A stretch of DNA of 6,694 nucleotides, taken from contig JAGGTO010000048.1 of NCBI GenBank assembly GCA_021163705.1, positions 1 to 6,694 of the forward strand. The letters run 5' to 3'. Below the pieces are notes generated by a model. That model ran no database searches, was not told where the DNA came from, and worked only from the letters and a program-made list of their open reading frames with translations. How positions within the stretch are numbered: position 1 is the first letter of the stretch; the number at the start of each line of letters is the position of its first letter. The position numbers were made by a program, and so were the translations under genes. This DNA is from Thermoplasmata archaeon (GTDB lineage Archaea; Thermoplasmatota; Thermoplasmata; Thermoplasmatales; Aciduliprofundaceae). Shown in pieces: positions 4,801-6,694 of this stretch.

Positions 4801-6694
4801 CTTATTTTTCCTCCAGGCTTAACTCTCTTCTCGGGACCTATAAGCACGGAGCCTGCATGGAGGAGCAGAGGCTTTTTATCATGGAATATCACACCCTGTT
4901 TTCCTATCCATTCTTTGGGGATGCTGAAATCCACCTTATATTCTGAGGAGCCCAGGAGTTTCTGAGCATCAATATTTATAACTTCCATCTTCAGCTTTTT
5001 GAACTTCTTGAATTTCAGTGTCTCGGAAGCATTAGAATACAAGCCATTTGCCTGCACTCTTGTACCTGGTGCAACATCACCAAATGGGGTTAATATGGCT
5101 ACCGTATTCTCATCTTCACTGGCGAGAAGCATGCCCTGAGATTCCACACCCCTGAAATTCGCATGCTCAAGGTTGGCGACAATCACTATTTTCTTTCCTC
5201 TCAACTCTTCCGGCCTGTAATAGTTTTTGAGCCCTGCAACAAGGGTTCTCCTCTCCTCACCAAGGTTCACGGTGAGAATGTAGAGCCTATCTGCATTGGG
5301 ATGATCTTTCACATCAACAACTTCGCCAATCCTCAGGTCTATGAGGTTCCACTTATCGAAGCTCTCCTCTTCCCTCACTATTTTTTTATAGAGTACCCTC
5401 GGCTCCCTGAGCTTCATTCCTGCAGGGAGTTCTTCGACGGCCTCATCCCAGCGGTGCTGGAATATGGAATCATCGTATCCAAGATACTTCCATATTTTCT
5501 CCGCGGAGAATGGTAAGAAAGGTGCACCGAGAACCGCGAGGGCCTTAACTATTTGCAGGCTTATGTTGAGCGCAGTGCCACATTTCTCCCTGTCCTCCTT
5601 CAATAGACTCCAGGGTGCCTTTCTGTCGAAGTACACATTCGCATATCTCACAAGGTCTCTCCACTCACTGAAAGCCTTCTTGAGTTCCACCTTCTCAAGG
5701 TATTCTTCCATCTTCTTCTTTGTCTCCTCTATTTTTCTCAGAGCCTCTCTATCCACATCGTCCATCTCTTTTCTGGGAGGTACCTCTCCAAAATGACGGT
5801 ATGTGAAGATGAGTGCCCTGTGCACAAAGTTTCCAAATTTATCCACGAGCTCCTCGTTGACTTTCTGCACGAAATCGTCCCATGTGAAATCTGAATCGCG
5901 ATGCTCCGGCATGTTGACCGTTCCGTAGAACCTTATCACATCCGGCTCAAACATGCTAAGAAGTTCGGGCATCCATACTCCTATGCCCCTGGATTTGGAA
6001 AATTTCTCCCCCGAGAAGCGAAGATATTCGTTGGCCACAACATTGTAAGGCAAATTTAGTTCTCCATAGGCCATGAGCATGGCCGGCCAGATAATGGTAT
6101 GGAATGGAATGTTGTCCTTTCCAAGAAAGTAATAATGCCTCGTATTTCTATCAATCCAGAAAGCACGCCAAGATTTCCCAGTTATGCGGGCCCATTCCAC
6201 ACTGGCAGAGAGGTAACCAATTACTGCATCGAACCACACATATATCCTTTTGTTTTCAAAACCTTTTAGTGGGACCTCAACGCCCCATCCTATGTCCCTG
6301 GTTATGGCCCTATCTTTCAATCCGCTTTTAACAAAATTTCTTGTGAAGTTTATAACATTATCCCTCCAATATGTTTTGTCAACGAGCCACTGGAGAATAA
6401 TCTTCTCCAGTTTTTTGAGAGCAAAGAAAACATGCTCGCTTTCCTTAAATTCGGGGGTTGCACCACATATCGCGCATCTGGGATTTATTAAATCCTTGGG
6501 GTCAAGAGTTCTCCCACAGTTATCGCATTGATCTCCCCGAGCAGATTCGTAGCCGCAGTAGGGGCATGTACCTATCACATATCTATCCGGGAGAAATCTC
6601 TTGCAGTTGGGGCAGTAGGGCAGGATCATCTTATCCCTGTAGAGATATCCCCTTTCCATAAGTCGGAGGAAGAATCTCTTCACCACCTCCGCAT
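4797..6694 (-). CDS. metG: Methionyl-tRNA synthetase with fused C-terminal tRNA-binding domain, N-terminus beyond the window
   Basis: Class I synthetase that charges tRNA(Met), required for initiation and elongation. About 631 residues are in the window, and the frame is open to the right edge. The N-terminal part of the Rossmann fold with the HIGH motif (probably about 100 residues) is missing only because the window stops, so the apparent GTG at 6686 is an internal valine codon. Visible: the zinc-binding connective region with CPNC, CPYC, CDNC and CAIC pairs (nucleotides about 6460-6620), YVWFDAVIGYLSA, the KMSKS-type loop as KFSKS (5991-6005), the alpha-helical anticodon-binding domain, and from about 5358 to the end a tRNA-binding OB-fold (FDKWNLIDLRIGEVVDVKDHPNADRL). 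About 80 further residues resemble the second half of EMAPII-like domains. In some archaea the OB-fold part is a separate protein; here it is fused. First gene of a pair with the PHP gene. Confidence 0.96.
   Translation of the reverse strand, partial: AEVVKRFFLRLMERGYLYRDKMILPYCPNCKRFLPDRYVIGTCPYCGYESARGDQCDNCGRTLDPKDLINPRCAICGATPEFKESEHVFFALKKLEKIILQWLVDKTYWRDNVINFTRNFVKSGLKDRAITRDIGWGVEVPLKGFENKRIYVWFDAVIGYLSASVEWARITGKSWRAFWIDRNTRHYYFLGKDNIPFHTIIWPAMLMAYGELNLPYNVVANEYLRFSGEKFSKSRGIGVWMPELLSMFEPDVIRFYGTVNMPEHRDSDFTWDDFVQKVNEELVDKFGNFVHRALIFTYRHFGEVPPRKEMDDVDREALRKIEETKKKMEEYLEKVELKKAFSEWRDLVRYANVYFDRKAPWSLLKEDREKCGTALNISLQIVKALAVLGAPFLPFSAEKIWKYLGYDDSIFQHRWDEAVEELPAGMKLREPRVLYKKIVREEESFDKWNLIDLRIGEVVDVKDHPNADRLYILTVNLGEERRTLVAGLKNYYRPEELRGKKIVIVANLEHANFRGVESQGMLLASEDENTVAILTPFGDVAPGTRVQANGLYSNASETLKFKKFKKLKMEVINIDAQKLLGSSEYKVDFSIPKEWIGKQGVIFHDKKPLLLHAGSVLIGPEKRVKPGGKIR
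4810..4814 (-). promoter_or_regulatory. Shine-Dalgarno site of the PHP gene inside the synthetase 3' end
   Basis: On the minus strand GGAGG sits nine bases before the PHP ATG, within the last codons of the methionyl-tRNA synthetase gene. Together with the ATGA stop/start overlap it supports translational coupling and confirms the PHP start. Confidence 0.75.

Noticed and set aside
5163..5796. Plus-strand frames of 110-117 residues within the synthetase gene
   Set aside because: Antisense to conserved synthetase domains, with no domain similarity or start signals.
6684..6686. GTG at 6686 as the start of the synthetase
   Set aside because: The frame continues to the window edge and the protein would lack the HIGH motif and the first part of the catalytic fold; this is an edge effect, not a truncated gene.

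Overview
The window looks archaeal and most likely euryarchaeal. It has a Hjc-type Holliday junction resolvase, a methionyl-tRNA synthetase with the archaeal two-knuckle zinc region and a fused C-terminal OB-fold (EMAPII-like) domain, an NCX/YrbG-type cation exchanger, and A/T-rich TATA-like boxes about 26 bases upstream of start codons, which suggests leaderless transcripts. The mix of leaderless starts and Shine-Dalgarno-led genes, together with the gene content, would fit a thermophilic Thermoplasmata-like lineage (for example an Aciduliprofundum relative). That placement is inference and has not been tested here.

Layout. The left third (1 to about 2150) looks accessory. A DNA methyltransferase open at the left edge runs rightward and meets, tail to tail with a 14-base overlap, a leftward DpnII/Dam-type adenine methyltransferase. 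Upstream of the latter lies about 380 bases with no intact gene. This stretch holds a small mobile-element relic: a 15-base inverted repeat at 1877-1891 and 2134-2148 (14 of 15 positions matching) encloses the frameshifted start of a transposase. The right two thirds (2206 to 6694) look like ordinary chromosomal genes with visibly higher GC: a resolvase (TTG start behind a strong ribosome binding site), a leftward cation exchanger, a rightward Roadblock/LC7 protein, a leftward PHP-domain phosphoesterase, and the leftward methionyl-tRNA synthetase, whose N-terminus lies beyond the right edge.

How the genes relate. Three successive gene pairs converge and overlap at their 3' ends (14, 39 and 4 bases), leaving no room for separate terminators. 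The exchanger and the Roadblock gene share a short divergent promoter region. The synthetase and PHP genes form a translationally coupled pair (ATGA overlap, with a GGAGG site inside the synthetase 3' end). The two methyltransferases may belong to a restriction-modification or defence locus continuing off the left edge, but no endonuclease is visible here. I did not find a convincing wholly new system. The most noteworthy items are the internally deleted insertion sequence beside the methyltransferase promoter, the paired methyltransferases, and the unusual N-termini or insertions of the exchanger and resolvase.
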